A DNA stretch of 64,000 nt from Nostoc sp. NMS2 (GCF_017115105.1 NZ_JABXKH010000046.1:59550-123549); one strand, 5' to 3'; positions 52,294 through 63,909 are shown, counted from the first letter of the stretch. The notes: generated by a model from the letters alone, not told the origin. A program made the numbers and translations.

Positions 52294-54642
52294 TCAATAA
52301 TCATGTATTAATTGTGCGGCTGCAATCACTGCTTGTCCTAAAGATAATCCACCGTCATTAGTTGGAACTAAGCTGTGAGTCAGTACTTTTATTCCCAATG
52401 TTTGTAATTGTTTGGTAACTTGCTCTAACAATATACAATTTTGGAATACTCCTCCTGTTAGGGCTACCTGATTAATCAGATTTTCTTGAGAAAGATGCTT
52501 CACCATTTCTACAATTGCATTAGCTAAACCTTTGTGAAATTTGGCAGCCATAACTGGTTGTGAAATCTGCTGCTGTAAGTCATTGAGCAAAGCTTGCCAC
52601 ATTGGACGCGGGTCTATACAATAAATACTATCTGAAAAGCTAAAACTAAAAGGATATATTAGCGTTTCTTTATCATTATTTAAGCTGCTAACATCTACTA
52701 TAGCTTCCATTGCGATCGCAGCTTGTCCTTCATAGCTACATTCATCTCTATAAATACCGATAGCCGCCGCCACTGCATCGAACAACCGCCCCACTGAAGA
52801 TGCTGGAGGAGAGTTAATTCTTTTCTCAATAATTTGATTGAGTAGTTTGAGTGGCTTGCTTTTCAAAAATTTAAATATTTCTAAATCAGCATATTGCTGT
52901 TGGCAATTATCCCAAAGGTTAGCAGCTATTAATTGGGCGTAGGTATTACGCCAAGGCTGATAAATTGCTTGTTCACCACCAATCATTGCGACTGGTTTAA
53001 ATGTTGCTAGTCTCTGAAATTTCTGATAATCTGCTAAAAGAAATTCTCCACCCCAGAGTGTACCATCATCACCGTAGCCTAAACCATCTAAAGCGATACC
53101 TAATACTGGAGGTGAATTTAAAGGAATCCTATTTTCTGCCATACAAGCAGCAATATGGGCGTGATGATGTTGGATTTGATAAATTTTGATTTGATTTGTA
53201 TCTGCTAGTTGTTTACCAAGTTTACTTGAAAGATATTCAGGGTGTTTATCAACGGCGATTACTTCTAGCTGATGTTCAAATAAATTCAAGTATAAATTTA
53301 AAGTCTCTTGATAAGCATTGAAAGCAGCAGCATTTTCTAAATCTCCCAAATGTTGAGAGAGAATTGCTTCTCCTTCACGCAATAAGCAAAAGGTATTTTT
53401 TAACTCACTACCCATTGCTAAAATTTGCGGTACATTGTGAAATCCCGGTGGTAAGCTAATCGGTGCTGGCGCATATCCTCTGGCACGACGAATTGTTTGG
53501 ACTTTATCACCGACAACTCTAACTACTGAATCATCGACTCGATTAATAATCTCTCGATTGTGAAAAAGAAAATAATCAGCGATTGTCCCTAATTTTTCTC
53601 TTGCTTCGTCGTTATCAATACATTGTGGTTCATCGGCAAAATTACCACTTGTTAAAACAATTGGGCGATTCATCCGCCGCAGAATTAAATGATGTAAGGG
53701 CGTATAAGGTAGCATGAAACCAAGGGTATTTTGCCCTGCTGCTACCGATGGTGCTACTAGTTTTTTACCTGAAGCCTGTAATAAAACAATTGGTGCAGCA
53801 GAACTTGTCAATAATTCTTTTTCTTTGACGTTGATAGGGCAATATTGTTCAATTATCTCAATATCTCGCGCCATTAAAGCAAATGGTTTGTGATAGCGCT
53901 TTTTTCGCTGACGCAGTTTTTGTACAACGGTTTCCTGAGTTGCATCGCAAGCTAAATGAATACCACTTAACCCTTTAATTGCGACAATCTCACCCTTTTG
54001 CAACAAGGTACAAACGGCATCGACATCATCTAGCATGGAAAACATGGAAGCAGTAACCGATTTACCATCAGCGCGTTCTAACCAAGCTGTGGGGCCGCAA
54101 ACATGGCAAGCTACAGGTTGGGCGTGAAAACGGCGATTTTCAACATCGTGGTATTCCTTTGCACATTCGGGGCATATAACAAACGCAGACATACTGGTAT
54201 TGCATCTGTCGTAAGGAATGGCACGAATAATACTCAGGCGAGGGCCGCAATGAGTGCAGTTAGTAAAGGGGTAGCGATAAAAGCGGCTAAAGGGGTCAAA
54301 TATTTCTTGTTTACATTGCGGACAAGTGGCTGCATCAGGTGTAATTTCTGTTTTAATGGCATTACTGACACTCCTAGAAATCACAAAATTATTAAAGTTA
54401 AATTTACCTTTATAAGGAGTTCTAGTTAGTTGATTAATTTTTGCTAATGGTGGACATTCTGTTTGCAATCTGGCAACAAATTCTATTAATGCTTCCTCAC
54501 TACCAGATACCCGAATCAATACACCTTGCCTATCATTACAAACATCTCCACGTAAACCGCAAGCTTTAGCCAAACGATATACAGTAGGGCGAAATCCTAC
54601 TCCCTGAACAGTACCGCGAACTCTAATTTCTTCAGTCGCCAT
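52294..54642 (-). CDS. hypF: Carbamoyltransferase HypF
   Basis: HypF makes the carbamoyl-adenylate that becomes the cyanide ligands. The acylphosphatase domain starts RVRGTVQGVGFRPTVYRLA. Two zinc motifs follow (CPQC...CTHC and CPEC...CHVC, residues about 108-185). The YrdC-like domain has GLSGIHLACDA, and the Kae1-like C-terminal domain has HHHAHIAACM and LGIALDGLGYGDDGTLWGGE. The 782-aa length is normal. It is upstream of hypC in the operon and downstream of the NHL gene. Confidence 0.97.
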   Translation of the reverse strand: MATEEIRVRGTVQGVGFRPTVYRLAKACGLRGDVCNDRQGVLIRVSGSEEALIEFVARLQTECPPLAKINQLTRTPYKGKFNFNNFVISRSVSNAIKTEITPDAATCPQCKQEIFDPFSRFYRYPFTNCTHCGPRLSIIRAIPYDRCNTSMSAFVICPECAKEYHDVENRRFHAQPVACHVCGPTAWLERADGKSVTASMFSMLDDVDAVCTLLQKGEIVAIKGLSGIHLACDATQETVVQKLRQRKKRYHKPFALMARDIEIIEQYCPINVKEKELLTSSAAPIVLLQASGKKLVAPSVAAGQNTLGFMLPYTPLHHLILRRMNRPIVLTSGNFADEPQCIDNDEAREKLGTIADYFLFHNREIINRVDDSVVRVVGDKVQTIRRARGYAPAPISLPPGFHNVPQILAMGSELKNTFCLLREGEAILSQHLGDLENAAAFNAYQETLNLYLNLFEHQLEVIAVDKHPEYLSSKLGKQLADTNQIKIYQIQHHHAHIAACMAENRIPLNSPPVLGIALDGLGYGDDGTLWGGEFLLADYQKFQRLATFKPVAMIGGEQAIYQPWRNTYAQLIAANLWDNCQQQYADLEIFKFLKSKPLKLLNQIIEKRINSPPASSVGRLFDAVAAAIGIYRDECSYEGQAAIAMEAIVDVSSLNNDKETLIYPFSFSFSDSIYCIDPRPMWQALLNDLQQQISQPVMAAKFHKGLANAIVEMVKHLSQENLINQVALTGGVFQNCILLEQVTKQLQTLGIKVLTHSLVPTNDGGLSLGQAVIAAAQLIHDY

Positions 54643-54660
54643 ACAAATCTAACTTTCAAA

Positions 54661-54694
54661 AATTACGAATTACGAATTACGAATTACGAATTAC
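54661..54694. repeat. AATTACG STRR between NHL gene and hypF
   Basis: Four full AATTACG copies and a partial one fill the gap. The same heptamer occurs at 12449 and 43524. Confidence 0.8.
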
Positions 54695-55898
54695 TAAACT
54701 GCCAGAGCAATATTCGGTTATTTCCAGAATCAGCTATTACCGCCGTATTACCACAAATTTTTATCCCATAACACCAATTCAAACTATCTCGTTTAGGTAA
54801 TCCAAAATTCCGATTTTCACCTTTACTTTGAAAATTTATTTGTCCTGCCAACCCATCTGCCATTACACCTTGCAGTGATAAAATTGATTCTGGCTTTCTC
54901 CATCCTAACAAACGAGAATTAGCTGTATCTGCAACTACTAACCAATCACCAGCCACCGCCACACCGTAAGGCATACTTAAACTACTAGCACTAGGATAAT
55001 AAACTCCTTGATTCATTTCCACGAAATCAAAGCTTTTTTGTCCTAAAACCACTGCACAAGGGGTATTATTTTCTGTTGGCATTCCCTGCCAAATCATTAC
55101 TCGGTGATTACCTGCATCGCTGACAACCAAATTTTCTCCCCAAAAAGCGATGTCGTGACACCAACGCATACTAGCTGCGGTTGGAGAACCACCTCCGTTC
55201 TCATTGCGAGATATCATATCCGGTTGTCCCAAAACTAAATCAGCAGGTTGACCATTTTCTGTTGGTAACTGATGCCAAATTAATAGTCTTCGATTACCAG
55301 TGTCAGCAATAAATAGCCGTCCTTGATGATAGAAAACACCATAAGGCCAGTGCATTGTACTAGCAGATGCCTGTTGATTGCCTCGATTTGGTTCATTATC
55401 GATAAAATTAACTTGCCCTAATACCAAATCTGCTGGAACATTGTTATCTTCTGGTAAGTTTTTCCAAATTAAAACCCGATGATTCCAAGCATCTGCGACA
55501 GCTAATCCTTCACCGCAAGCACAAATCCCTGTTGGTACACTTAAGGTTGTCTTTCCTGGTGTAGTTTTAGCATTTTGTCCTTCATGATAAAAGTCAAGTT
55601 GTCCAATTACCCAATCAGCCGATTGACTATCTCTTGTGGGTAAATTCTGCCATCCTAATAATCGATGATGTCCGGTATCTGATACCCATAATGGGCCAGT
55701 TTCTGATAACAAACAAGCACCACGAGGCCCAAACATTGTTGTGGCATTGGGTACTACAGGTATGACTAATTGTTCTGGTTCAATAATGTTGCCTAAAATT
55801 ACCTCTGCACCTTGAGGTGATAGAGATAATTTCTGAGAAATTTCTGTTGCTTCTAGCGGTAATTGTGATATGGGATTAATTATGATTGGGATATCCAT
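54684..55898 (-). CDS. NHL-repeat beta-propeller protein of the hyp cluster
   Basis: This 404-aa protein has six repeats of the form L(W/F)(V/I)(A/S)DTGNHRLLIWQ-LP, for example LFIADTGNRRLLIWHQLP and LVVSDAGNHRVMIWQGMP. They fit a six-bladed NHL propeller. No signal peptide or transmembrane segment is clear. Homologues upstream of hypF are known in Nostoc strains, where this extended hyp operon has been described and a role in hydrogenase small-subunit maturation proposed. A scaffolding role is plausible but unproven. Confidence 0.85.
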   Translation of the reverse strand: MDIPIIINPISQLPLEATEISQKLSLSPQGAEVILGNIIEPEQLVIPVVPNATTMFGPRGACLLSETGPLWVSDTGHHRLLGWQNLPTRDSQSADWVIGQLDFYHEGQNAKTTPGKTTLSVPTGICACGEGLAVADAWNHRVLIWKNLPEDNNVPADLVLGQVNFIDNEPNRGNQQASASTMHWPYGVFYHQGRLFIADTGNRRLLIWHQLPTENGQPADLVLGQPDMISRNENGGGSPTAASMRWCHDIAFWGENLVVSDAGNHRVMIWQGMPTENNTPCAVVLGQKSFDFVEMNQGVYYPSASSLSMPYGVAVAGDWLVVADTANSRLLGWRKPESILSLQGVMADGLAGQINFQSKGENRNFGLPKRDSLNWCYGIKICGNTAVIADSGNNRILLWQFSNS

Positions 55899-55994
55899 GA
55901 ACCGCAGATAGACGCTGATAATTATTTAAAAACATTAATGTTAATTAGCGTGTAACAACAGTAACAGTTTTGCATTATGCTTTTTTCAAATTCA

Positions 55995-56092
55995 GTTAAA
56001 ACCTCTCTCTAAATCTCTCTCCTAAAAGGAGAGAGACTTTCAATTTTCCCCCTTCCCGACACGGGAAGGGGGTTAGGGGGTTAGGTTTTTCG
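55995..56092. mobile_element. Hairpin-rich MITE-like element, family C, partial copy
   Basis: Two hairpins, TCTCTCCTAAAAGGAGAGA and CCCCCTTCCCGACACGGGAA plus GGGGG, lie in a segment that aligns on the other strand with the interior of 60687-60836. The terminal repeats of that copy are not seen here. Confidence 0.6.
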
Positions 56093-56213
56093 TAGGCTTT
56101 TCCACATAACCTGAATTGTCAGAATCAACTTCTGTATTAATCAAGCTAAAAAAAATCAAGATAGCCTTTAGTAACTTTTAGTACATACCGAATCTTTGGT
56201 ACAAGTGCGCGAT

Positions 56214-56600
56214 GTACTGAAATGAGAAAGCAAACTGGGGTTTGAGAAAGTAAAAGCTCATTTTACTTGCGGAAAACACTAAAATGAGTAAGTCAAATAA
56301 CCTTTTGCTTGCGGAAAACACCAAAATGAGTAAGCAAACTGGGGTTTGAGAAAGTAAAAGCTCATTTTGCTTGCGGAAAACACTAAAATGAATAAGCAAA
56401 CTGGGGTTTGAATAAGTCAAATGACCTTTTGAGAAAGTAATATGCCATTTTACTTTCTCAAAACACTAAAATGAATACCTGAATTACACAAATGAGAATG
56501 AATTTAGGGATATTGAGAAAGCACTCAGGTATTTTGCTTGCACAAAACACTAAAATGAATACGCGAACTACTGAAATGAAAAAGCAAATTAGCAGTGATT
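56214..56600. repeat. Interspersed repeat array with ACTAAAATGA motif
   Basis: ACTRAAATGAR occurs about seven or eight times in 390 bases. A 64-bp unit at 56229-56292 recurs at 56333-56396 with two mismatches. It contains AGCAAACTGGGGTTTGAGAA. Minus-strand reading gives repeats of LILVFSASK, but there is no credible start or ribosome-binding site. The gap lies between two genes of the extended hyp cluster. Confidence 0.75.
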
Positions 56601-56644
56601 GACTAATCGCCAAGTATATTTGCTGAAATTTTACTTTCACATCA

Positions 56645-57490
56645 TCATTTTTGTAGTTTCACAAAAACCTTATCGTCTTTAACTTTAACTGGATACGACT
56701 GAAGCGAAACATCAGGCACGGTTAAGCATTTACCTGTCTCTAATTTGTACTGAAATCCGTGGGAAGGACAGGTAATAATACCATTTTCAATTTTACCCTT
56801 TTCTAAGGGAGATCCTAGATGAGTGCAAGCATTACGGTAACATTTTACCGTAACGCCTTGACGATGTAAAATTAGTGAAGTACCAGCAAGTTGTACTGCC
56901 ACTACACTAAATTGAGGAACTTCATCAATAGTTGCCACTTTGATCCAAGTAGAAGTTATTTTAGAAGAGAATGGACTGATTAAACTAGAATTCGCGTTTT
57001 TAACAGCAGGGCTGTTATTGACTGCTACTACTTTGGTAATTTCAGGACAATGGTTTTTTATTGCCTGTTCTACTCCCTGAGATAAAGTTAAAGTAGAAGT
57101 CGCACAATTGCTGCAAGTTCCGATTAATCTAACTTCTACTGTATCTGGTGACTTAATTGCCACTAATTCTACATCCCCATTATGGCTTTTTAAACCTGGG
57201 CGAACTTCTTCAAGGGCTGCCTGAATGCGTTGTGAAAGTGGAGGTTTTGGTGGTTTGACTAACTCGTGATACAGTAGCACTGCATACACTAATTCATCCG
57301 CAACAGCATGACGCAAAGCTGGCATTGATTCTTCTTTTAGGCTTTTAATCAAATTAGTCAATGCGGCTTTATGCAAAGCTTCAATTGCCCTTTTTAGACC
57401 CACTGCTACACACCGTTGGCTTTCATCCCATTCGGATATAATTGACTCAAAGCGGTTAATTTCCTGAACTAATTCTTCAAGATTTGTCAT
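56645..57490 (-). CDS. NifU C-terminal domain and Rieske ferredoxin fusion
   Basis: This 281-aa protein has a helical N-terminus, then a NifU-type Fe-S scaffold domain (VRPGLKSHNGDVELV and TCSNCATS, Cys126 and Cys129). A C-terminal Rieske domain follows, with CTH at 222-224 and CPSH at 241-244 giving the Cys2His2 ligands. NifU domains build Fe-S clusters; Rieske domains carry electrons. A fusion of the two inside the hyp/hup neighbourhood suggests delivery or repair of HupS clusters. A homologue in this position is known in Nostoc; the activity is inferred. Confidence 0.88.
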   Translation of the reverse strand: MTNLEELVQEINRFESIISEWDESQRCVAVGLKRAIEALHKAALTNLIKSLKEESMPALRHAVADELVYAVLLYHELVKPPKPPLSQRIQAALEEVRPGLKSHNGDVELVAIKSPDTVEVRLIGTCSNCATSTLTLSQGVEQAIKNHCPEITKVVAVNNSPAVKNANSSLISPFSSKITSTWIKVATIDEVPQFSVVAVQLAGTSLILHRQGVTVKCYRNACTHLGSPLEKGKIENGIITCPSHGFQYKLETGKCLTVPDVSLQSYPVKVKDDKVFVKLQK

Positions 57491-57536
57491 TTGTCATTTG
57501 TCATTTGTCATTTGTCATTTGTCATTTGTCATTGGG
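57491..57536. repeat. STRR of ATTTGTC heptamers
   Basis: About six tandem ATTTGTC units directly precede the NifU-Rieske gene on the minus strand, so they lie in its leader. Confidence 0.85.
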
Positions 57537-57567
57537 TATTGAGCATTAGTTGTTTATCAATGACAAA

Positions 57568-57792
57568 TCACTTCGTTTTAAAATCTTTGAAGAGAAACGG
57601 CATAATCATACCCGTCACTAGGCTAGATAATATGATTGGTAAGTAGAAAGGAATTGGAGCTTGTGCAAGTAACACTAGCAGTAAGAAACCTACAGTAATA
57701 CCAATAGTAGTTTGCTTGACAAAATACATCGGATTGCGTAGTAGCTTACCTTTAAAAAATAACTTAGCAGAAAACCACCCTATCTCTAACAT
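57568..57792 (-). CDS. Small membrane protein, extended hyp cluster (74 aa)
   Basis: The protein has two hydrophobic helices (TIGITVGFLLLVLLAQAPIPF and LPIILSSLVTGMIMPFLF) after a basic amphipathic N-terminus. It follows the 88-aa membrane gene by eight bases. Equivalent tiny membrane genes lie in this position in Nostoc strains. I do not know the function; a membrane anchor for HupSL or its electron acceptor is one idea. Confidence 0.75.
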   Translation of the reverse strand: MLEIGWFSAKLFFKGKLLRNPMYFVKQTTIGITVGFLLLVLLAQAPIPFYLPIILSSLVTGMIMPFLFKDFKTK

Positions 57793-57800
57793 TTTTTCTC

Positions 57801-58067
57801 CTAATAATTTGTTAAGAAATTTAAGGCGGCAAGCCCTAAAAGGATGGCGGGAATTACACCCGCAGGGGCAAATAATGCACCAAGCATTGCTGAAAGCTGA
57901 TATCCTATATCTTTAGCAGCTAATAGCATTCCACCAATTGCACCGCCTACCATAGCTAAGACTGTTGCTATGATTAACCACACGAATTCTGTTGCTATGT
58001 TCAGATCGCCATCTGCTAAACTTGTGAGAAAATTTATCAGATTTGGGGTTGTTAAAATATCTCTCAT
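57801..58067 (-). CDS. Small membrane protein, extended hyp cluster (88 aa)
   Basis: The product has two glycine/alanine-rich helices (FVWLIIATVLAMVGGAIGGMLL and LSAMLGALFAPAGVIPAILLG). The GGAIGG and GxxxG-like spacing suggests close helix packing or oligomer formation. It is upstream of the 74-aa gene and downstream of the TPR gene, all on one strand. Confidence 0.75.
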   Translation of the reverse strand: MRDILTTPNLINFLTSLADGDLNIATEFVWLIIATVLAMVGGAIGGMLLAAKDIGYQLSAMLGALFAPAGVIPAILLGLAALNFLTNY

Positions 58068-58129
58068 GCTGTTTTTTCCTCATTAAAGTAAAGAGTTAAG
58101 AATCAAATTAGATCCATAACCCGTAACTC

Positions 58130-59098
58130 CTAACCCTTCATTTCTGCTTCTACATCTTGTAATGCTTTGCCTACTACCTCTGCTTGTGCAATTTGTTGGT
58201 ATTTCGTAAATATTTCTAAAGCATCTTGATAGTAGATACGCGCTTGCAAAAGATTGTTAGGATTACCAATTTCTGGTTTTTCGTGGTCGTCTGGTAAATT
58301 GAATAGGGCGTTGGCTTTGTTGGAAATTGTGTTAGCGTACTCTAAAGGTGTATCTTTGGAATTACGCACTTTTAGCGCTTCGTTGTAAGCTGCGATCGCA
58401 CGTAAATTATTCTCCACAGGGTGGGAACTCATTAAATATTGCAAAGCGTTACCTAAATTGTTCTGCAACATCGCATATTCTCTAGGATGATCGATCAGAG
58501 TAATATGCTTTAGTGCTACCTCAAATGATTGCACAGCTAACCCTTGACGTAAGTATTCCCGTTCCGATGCTAGGGGCATAGAAAGGTAAGCGATCGCAAT
58601 ATTGTTATACAAAATCGCGTATTCTTGGGGGTAATCCTCCCAAGTAAACACCCGCAAAGCATCATGATAAGCCTGGATGCTGTCAGTTATCCGCGCCAAA
58701 TTGAATGGCACTAGCGACTGCAACACCAGCCCAAAATTCATCTGCGTTTCTGCCACTTCCTCTGGCGTTGCTAATTGTTGTAAAATCGGTAATGCCTCTT
58801 CATAACCGACTTTAGCTTGCATCAACAGTTGGTAATCAGCATCCGGTATTGCCTGTAATGTCCCTGACATCCCCACTTGGGCCCTAGCTTTTAGTAGGGG
58901 ATACTCCTCACCACACATCTCGTAGGCCCGGTAATATAAACCAACTGCATTCCGCAAGTCTTGGGCAGCTTTGGGCTTTTTTTGAAAACCCTGTGCTATC
59001 TCAATCAGCATTTGGATTTTTTCCTCTGCTGTGGCTGACTCTGAAGCAACAGCTGCTACCGCAGCCTTCACTGCTGAATCTGTAATGCTGGGGGTCAT
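58130..59098 (-). CDS. TPR protein at the head of the extended hyp cluster
   Basis: I favour the ATG at 59098 over a GTG at 59140; 322 aa result. The core consists of TPR units such as YAILYNNIAIAYLSM, YAMLQNNLGNALQYL and LRAIAAYNEALKVRN. TPR proteins scaffold complexes, so this may organise maturation of HupSL. It is the first gene of the minus-strand cluster and faces hupS. Confidence 0.85.
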   Translation of the reverse strand: MTPSITDSAVKAAVAAVASESATAEEKIQMLIEIAQGFQKKPKAAQDLRNAVGLYYRAYEMCGEEYPLLKARAQVGMSGTLQAIPDADYQLLMQAKVGYEEALPILQQLATPEEVAETQMNFGLVLQSLVPFNLARITDSIQAYHDALRVFTWEDYPQEYAILYNNIAIAYLSMPLASEREYLRQGLAVQSFEVALKHITLIDHPREYAMLQNNLGNALQYLMSSHPVENNLRAIAAYNEALKVRNSKDTPLEYANTISNKANALFNLPDDHEKPEIGNPNNLLQARIYYQDALEIFTKYQQIAQAEVVGKALQDVEAEMKG

Positions 59099-59538
59099 AA
59101 CTCTGCCGTACTCTAGCCAATTGGGAATTGAGTCCAACACCCATGAACAATCGAGACACGTTTACGCACCTCATCGTGGGCCATACCGATTTACGCAGGC
59201 TTCGAGTCCTTTAGGCGGAATTCCCCTTTTTTGTTTGAGACTAGGATTAAAGACTAGGAACTAGAGAAGAAACTTAATCCTCTATAGCCAATGTCCTATG
59301 CCATACTCAATAAAATACTATAAAACACCCTATTTCTAAAATTCTAGGGGGAAATTGCTAATATTAATGTCAGCTTTAAACACCTAATATTTTTTAAATA
59401 CTTTTTGTATCATCATGTTATACAATTTAAATATCTTTTATTGAATTGTTGACATACATAATATTTATTGTACTCAAAATAGTCGCCACGTAATCATTGA
59501 AGTGTAAAATATGTTCATCAACTGTAAAACAAGCTCCT

Positions 59539-60342
59539 TTGAAAACAGACAGTATCTTTTATCGGATCTTTCAGAGTATCCCCAGCACTTTCTTTGAACT
59601 GATTAACCAACCGCCCCAACTAGCTAGTGCTTACCAATTTTCTTCAGTAGAAGTCAAACAACTGGCGTTTAGAATCGATGGCGTTTTCCTCCCAAATACG
59701 CCAGACTTACCGATTTATTTTGCTGAAGTGCAATTTCAACCAGACAAAAAATTCTACTCTCGTTTATTTACCGAAATTTTTAACTATCTCGACAAAACCG
59801 AATTAACCAACAATTGGCGGGGTGTTGTCATTTTCCCTAATCGCAGCGTTGATACTGGAAATACCGAAAGATATACAGAATTACTCAACTCACAACGAGT
59901 AACTCGCGTCTATCTCGACGAATTAAGCTCAATTGAGTCATCATCAATCGGTATAGAGACAGTTAAACTCATTATCGAACCCGAATCAACGGCGACAACA
60001 AAAGCTGTGGAGATAGTAAACATTGCCCGACGGCAAATTCCAGATGTCACTACTATTAGAGAAATTATACAATTGATAGAGACGATATTAATCTACAAGT
60101 TACCACGATTGAGCCAGGAGGAGATCGGAAAAATGTTTGGATTAAATGAGTTAAAGCAAACTAGATTTTACCAAGATGTTTTTGCAGAAGGTGAGCAAAA
60201 GGGGAAACAAGAAGGTAGACAAGAAGGTAAGTTAGAAGCCATACCCCAGTTATTAGGGTTGGGTTTAAGTATTGAGCAGATAGCTCAAGCGTTAGGTTTG
60301 GACGAACAAGTTGTTAGGCAAGCTGCACAACCGAAATCCTAA
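59539..60342 (+). CDS. Rpn/PD-(D/E)XK-type putative transposase-like nuclease
   Basis: The conserved start of this family (KTDSIFYRIFQ) lies at a TTG at 59539; another TTG 14 codons upstream extends the frame, and no ATG is available. The product is about 267 aa. FRIDGVFLPN, YFAEVQFQPDKKFY with its ExQ core, and the C-terminal helical QKGKQEG repeat segment match cyanobacterial Rpn family proteins. A role in recombination is inferred. A direct duplication of its 3' end follows. Confidence 0.7.
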   Translation: MKTDSIFYRIFQSIPSTFFELINQPPQLASAYQFSSVEVKQLAFRIDGVFLPNTPDLPIYFAEVQFQPDKKFYSRLFTEIFNYLDKTELTNNWRGVVIFPNRSVDTGNTERYTELLNSQRVTRVYLDELSSIESSSIGIETVKLIIEPESTATTKAVEIVNIARRQIPDVTTIREIIQLIETILIYKLPRLSQEEIGKMFGLNELKQTRFYQDVFAEGEQKGKQEGRQEGKLEAIPQLLGLGLSIEQIAQALGLDEQVVRQAAQPKS

Positions 60343-60560
60343 AACAGGAGGAAATCGGAAAAATGTTTGGAGCAAATGAGTTAAAGCAAACTAGATTTTA
60401 CCAAGATGTTTTTGCAGAAGGTGAGCAAAAAGGGAAACAAGAAGGTAAGTTAGAAACGATACCCCGGTTATTAGTGCTGGGGTTGAGTATTGAGCAGATA
60501 GCTCAAGCGTTAGGTTTGGACGAACAACTTGTTAGGCAAGCTGCACAACCAAAATCTTAA
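60343..60560 (+). pseudogene. Duplicated 3' end of the Rpn-like gene
   Basis: From AGGAGGAAATCGG at 60347 to 60560 the DNA repeats the end of the preceding gene (from about 60118) with few changes. It encodes 65 aa (MFGANELKQTRFYQDVFAEG...) without the nuclease core. A fresh ATG is present, but a functional product is unlikely. Confidence 0.75.
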
Positions 60561-60686
60561 ATCTTAAAACAACTGATATATAGCTGACGGGGTGCAAAGT
60601 CTTGTACCCCAATATTTTGCTGAATTTTACTTGGTTATCAAATTAAAATACTCATACTTTCGTACAAATTAACAACTAGTAGCAAT

Positions 60687-60836
60687 TATAGCGGTTCTCA
60701 GTTGAGTGCAATACAGACCTAACCCCCAGCCCCTTCCCTACAAGGGAAGGGGAGTAAGATTCAAAGCCTCTCTCCTTTTAGGAGAGAGGTTTGGAGAGAG
60801 GTCAAACTGTATTGCATCCAAGCGAGAACCGCTATA
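60687..60836. mobile_element. 150-bp MITE-like element, family C
   Basis: TATAGCGGTTCTC at 60687-60699 and GAGAACCGCTATA at 60824-60836 are perfect terminal inverted repeats; the next 17 bases also match with few changes (GCAATACAG and CTGTATTGC). The interior carries two hairpins, CCCCTTCCC...GGGAAGGGG and CTCTCTCC...GGAGAGAG. It lies about 300 bases upstream of hupS. Confidence 0.8.
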
Positions 60837-60937
60837 TTACAGAGTTTTAACAGGAATGAATTCAGTAGACGAGATTATTTAACGTCAGTAACTAAAAAAC
60901 AATAATTCTGTTTTTACTGTTTTTTATTTGTTAAATC

Positions 60938-60953
60938 TGTTACGAGTATAACA
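60938..60953 (+). promoter_or_regulatory. Possible NtcA site upstream of hupS
   Basis: TGTTACGAGTATAACA fits TGT-N10-ACA, a relaxed form of the NtcA consensus, and lies 187 bases before the hupS ATG. hupSL of Nostoc is known to be NtcA-regulated. The spacing to a -10 box is not canonical, so it is only a candidate. Confidence 0.35.
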
Positions 60954-61139
60954 AACATATAATTTAAAATTATCTCGTCAAAACTTTAGCTATTGTTAAT
61001 GATTAATTCTTTTTTAATGAAAGAGAATTCAATAAAAAAATATCTTAGTATTGAAAAATAAATATTGATAAACAGGTGAGACTTTACAAGCATTATCACC
61101 TACATCATGCATGGGAAACAATAGAAAAACACCTAGCCG

Positions 61140-62102
<963 letters not shown>

Positions 62103-62302
62103 GGAATTGGGAATTGGTCATTTGTCCTTTGTGATTTGACCAATGACTATAACCTTTCACACTCCTCTATATCTCTCAATGAAAAATCAAGGGTTTCGAC
62201 CATTTTACAGTGAGGCGAGTGAATAATTACCAATGACAAATAACAAATGACAAATGACAAATGACAAAGGACAAATGACCAATGACAAAGGACAAATGAC
62301 AA
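62103..62302 (+). repeat. hupS-hupL intergenic region with STRR
   Basis: AATGACA-type heptamers lie at about 62230-62309 with a shorter set at 62113-62150. The hupL ATG is itself part of the last unit, and the AGGA that could serve as a ribosome-binding site comes from a variant unit (AAAGGAC) 10 bases earlier. Confidence 0.75.
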
Positions 62303-63898
<1,596 letters not shown>

Positions 63899-63909
63899 AA
63901 GATATTAGT

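Noticed and set aside
56214..56600. Possible CRISPR array
   Set aside because: Repeat spacing is irregular, units differ in length, there are no uniform spacers, and no cas genes are near.
56178..56640. Minus-strand frames with LILVFSASK peptide repeats
   Set aside because: They arise from the ACTAAAATGA repeat array; no ribosome-binding site, unusual composition, and the array does not keep a coding period.
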